Positions 42,991 to 44,776 of a DNA stretch of 44,776 bases are shown here, in pieces. Source of the DNA: an uncultured archaeon. GTDB taxonomy: Archaea; Halobacteriota; Methanosarcinia; Methanosarcinales; Methanoperedenaceae. A program made the translations under genes and the position numbers. Position 1 is the stretch's first letter, and each line of letters begins with the position of its first letter. The DNA is taken from positions 1-44,776 of the forward strand of contig CABMCA010000067.1 of the NCBI GenBank assembly GCA_902384525.1. The letters run 5' to 3'. A model generated the notes under the pieces. The model searched no databases and was not told where the DNA came from. It saw nothing but the letters and a program-made list of their open reading frames with translations.

Positions 42991-43976
42991 TGGGTTTCCA
43001 GGAATACATTGCTGCAAGGGAATTCCTGGGAACGATCGGGCAGCCGGTGATCACATATATTCTTATAATATCGTTATTCCAGGGAATATTTTCAATTCTT
43101 TATTTAATTAAAAAAAATAACAGGTATTATGATTATCTTATAAAATGCCTGTATATTTCAACAGGGCTTTATTTAATCGGGTTTGTAATGCTTGCATGGT
43201 TCCACATCCAGATTTACAATACTGTTTTGATCGAATACCCTGTTGCATTAAGGCAGATGATCCCTGTTGAAAACAGCAGGTTCGCCATCCCTCTCTGGAT
43301 AGAATCGGAAAAATTGTACTTCTGGGCAATGTGTGCATCAATATTTGCTTTGACTGTAACGAAAAGGAAAGATATAATGTCTTTTCTCAGTGTGATATTA
43401 TCAATTTTTTCCGTTGTTGTATATTTTTTCTCAAATCCTTTCAAAGACCCCCTTCCGATAGTGAATGGCGAAATAACGCAATGGTATGCATTGTTCTCAT
43501 CAAATGATATGAGAATTTTCGAGATGGCAGGAACACTCTATGGCCGCATAACCTATTATTATAATTCAACGTATATGTGGACACATCCGCCAATGCTTTT
43601 TATTGCATACGCATCCCTCATCATCACTTTTGCAGCATGTGTTTATATGCTCTTTAAAAAAGACAGGCTCTATGATGAAATCGCTTACCGTTATGCAAAG
43701 ATCGGTTACATTCTTCTCACGACAGGTATGCTTATCGGATATCCCTGGGCTATTGAAGCATGGAAGGACAGCGCATGGTGGTGGGACCCAAAGATCAGCG
43801 GTTCGATAATGATGTGGGTGCTTTATAGCGCATACCTGCACTCCCGTATTTATGTCAGCAAAGGCAAAATGTGGAAAACTACTGCATATCTTGGTATAAT
43901 CTGTTTTGCATCTTTGATATTCACGTATCTTCTTACTTATATTGTCCCGGGGATACATTCGCTGGTGCAGCCATGA
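42990..43976 (+). CDS. CcmF/CcsA-like cytochrome c assembly protein, haem-handling half
   Basis: 328 residues, about nine membrane helices. HPPM at 199-202 (TYMWTHPPMLFIAYA) and the haem-binding WWD domain, GYPWAIEAWKDSAWWWDPKI (W263-D266), followed by LYSAYLHS with H284, are hallmarks of the CcmF/CcmC/CcsA haem-handling family. The HPPM spacing before WWD is CcmF-like. It would deliver haem to apocytochromes outside the membrane. It has an ATGA overlap with the next gene. Confidence 0.85.
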   Translation: MGFQEYIAAREFLGTIGQPVITYILIISLFQGIFSILYLIKKNNRYYDYLIKCLYISTGLYLIGFVMLAWFHIQIYNTVLIEYPVALRQMIPVENSRFAIPLWIESEKLYFWAMCASIFALTVTKRKDIMSFLSVILSIFSVVVYFFSNPFKDPLPIVNGEITQWYALFSSNDMRIFEMAGTLYGRITYYYNSTYMWTHPPMLFIAYASLIITFAACVYMLFKKDRLYDEIAYRYAKIGYILLTTGMLIGYPWAIEAWKDSAWWWDPKISGSIMMWVLYSAYLHSRIYVSKGKMWKTTAYLGIICFASLIFTYLLTYIVPGIHSLVQP

Positions 43977-44572
43977 AGCTTAAAAATTACGATTTCCATT
44001 TGATAATCCTGACCACGCTCATCCTTTTTGGAATAGGCGCAGTAAGCCTTTACGGGATTACTTATTACAATTATCTTGCAGTCGATTCACAGTGGACACA
44101 GACCGCGCAATACGTACTGTATATTGATGAGATGAATTCATACCTTTATCCGTTCCTTGTATTGCTTCTTATTTCACTTGGGCTTTGTATTCCTAAAAGG
44201 CTATTCGAACAGGATATCCTGATAAAATTCAGCGGTGTGCTACTGGGAATAACTGTGATCGTTACGGTTTTTTCTGGATTGGAGAAGGGATTGGGATTTA
44301 TCCTGGCGGTAATGACAGTGGTTCAGGCTATTGTTCTTATAATGACTGTCAGGAAGAGCAAATCCATCAGGTTTGAAAAGGAAGGATACATTGCACGGAT
44401 CGGCTCGTCGCTCCTGCATTTTGGGTTTGTTATTATTATATTGAATTTTGTCAGCTTCAGGGATAGTCCATTTCATCTTTTGATCTTCTGGATCGGGGTT
44501 GTTTTAATTACAGTGGGAAATGTATTTTCATTTTATCCTGAGAAAATGGGTTTGTTGTTGACGAATGATTGA
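43973..44572 (+). CDS. CcmF C-terminal-like membrane protein
   Basis: About 199 residues, five or six membrane helices. EGYIARIGSSLLHFGFVIII resembles the conserved R-x-G-x-x-x-H-x-G segment of the second half of CcmF, and the last helices end at SFYPEK. With the gene before it, this looks like a CcmF split in two. It is translated by ATGA coupling. No other ccm gene lies in the window. Confidence 0.65.
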   Translation: MKLKNYDFHLIILTTLILFGIGAVSLYGITYYNYLAVDSQWTQTAQYVLYIDEMNSYLYPFLVLLLISLGLCIPKRLFEQDILIKFSGVLLGITVIVTVFSGLEKGLGFILAVMTVVQAIVLIMTVRKSKSIRFEKEGYIARIGSSLLHFGFVIIILNFVSFRDSPFHLLIFWIGVVLITVGNVFSFYPEKMGLLLTND

Positions 44573-44675
44573 TTATTTTTATTAGGTTTCCTCGGTTTAT
44601 GTCATTTGAACTTCGTAAAGTTTGCTCAATATATTAATCCAACACCATGAATGGGCACAGTTACATAATTCAGTT

Positions 44676-44749
44676 ATGGTCAAAGTAATATCATCACAAT
44701 AAATACTTATTTATTCTTTAATGTAATGATATTACCTGCTACTGACCAT
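44676..44749. repeat. Two-part inverted repeat in the terminal intergenic region
   Basis: ATGGTCA (676-682) and GTAATATCAT (685-694) are mirrored by ATGATATTAC (726-735) and TGACCAT (743-749), with 31 bases between the inner arms. It lies in the 204-base stretch after the CcmF pair that holds no confirmed gene. A possible ORF start (ATG at 44748, cut by the window edge) sits on the outer right arm. It could be an operator, an RNA hairpin or an insertion-element end. Confidence 0.5.
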
Positions 44750-44776
44750 GGCTACAATATCTTCTACATTTAAAAA

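Overview
The window reads as a chromosomal segment of a methane-metabolising euryarchaeon of the Methanosarcinales type. The pointers are a proteasome-activating nucleotidase, methanogenesis marker protein 14 with the DUF1890/DUF1894 pair, a dihydroneopterin aldolase of the methanopterin pathway, archaeal lipid enzymes, UPF0200/UPF0201, PEF-CTERM proteins with an archaeosortase, and split CcmF-like cytochrome c assembly genes. An AT-rich, cytochrome-c-making member such as ANME-2d ('Ca. Methanoperedens') fits well, but that placement is inference.

Layout. 1-745: the start of a secreted protein on the minus strand (cut by the window edge) and a small IS630-like transposase remnant. 745-19018: one uninterrupted minus-strand run of 18 tightly packed genes for a cell-surface or extracellular glycan (three GT-C-like membrane proteins, GT2, DUF354, two deacetylase-like proteins, FemAB-like, ATP-grasp, HPr-kinase-like, thymidylate-kinase-like, two PHP proteins, DUF362, a methyltransferase, a flippase-like protein and a polyprenyl-phosphate phosphoribosyltransferase-like UbiA), with a PEF/PEY-CTERM protein at its head. 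19185-25840: a zinc-ribbon protein, a two-helix membrane protein, a catalytically dead-looking HtpX/M48 homologue, a divergent archaeosortase (C192/R238/H258), a 975-residue DUF1616 protein with four extracellular repeats, VanZ, and a clear PEF-CTERM protein. 25926-28643: GlcNAc-1-P transferase, hexapeptide acyltransferase and DegT aminotransferase. 28669-32099: small hypotheticals, a DUF84 NTPase and class II ribonucleotide reductase. 32210-36278: membrane protein, geranylgeranyl reductase, a second archaeosortase (ArtA type), archaetidylserine decarboxylase and synthase, and dihydroneopterin aldolase. 36282-44572: RHH protein, TrmJ, marker 14/DUF1890/DUF1894, an antitoxin-like fragment, AIM24, PAN, UPF0200/UPF0201 and the split CcmF pair.

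How they fit together. The first 28 kb looks like an archaeal counterpart of the bacterial exosortase/PEP-CTERM exopolysaccharide loci: glycan assembly, sortable surface proteins and the sorting enzyme side by side. About 12 kb further on lies a second sorting system, ArtA with the archaetidylserine enzymes that haloarchaeal work ties to lipid anchoring of ArtA substrates. So one window holds two protein-sorting routes plus much of the glycan and lipid chemistry of the envelope. The most notable points are the gene content of the glycan operon, the active-site-less M48 homologue sharing a promoter with the archaeosortase, and the repeat-bearing DUF1616 protein. No tRNA, rRNA or CRISPR array was seen, and no gene-free stretch exceeds 300 bases.
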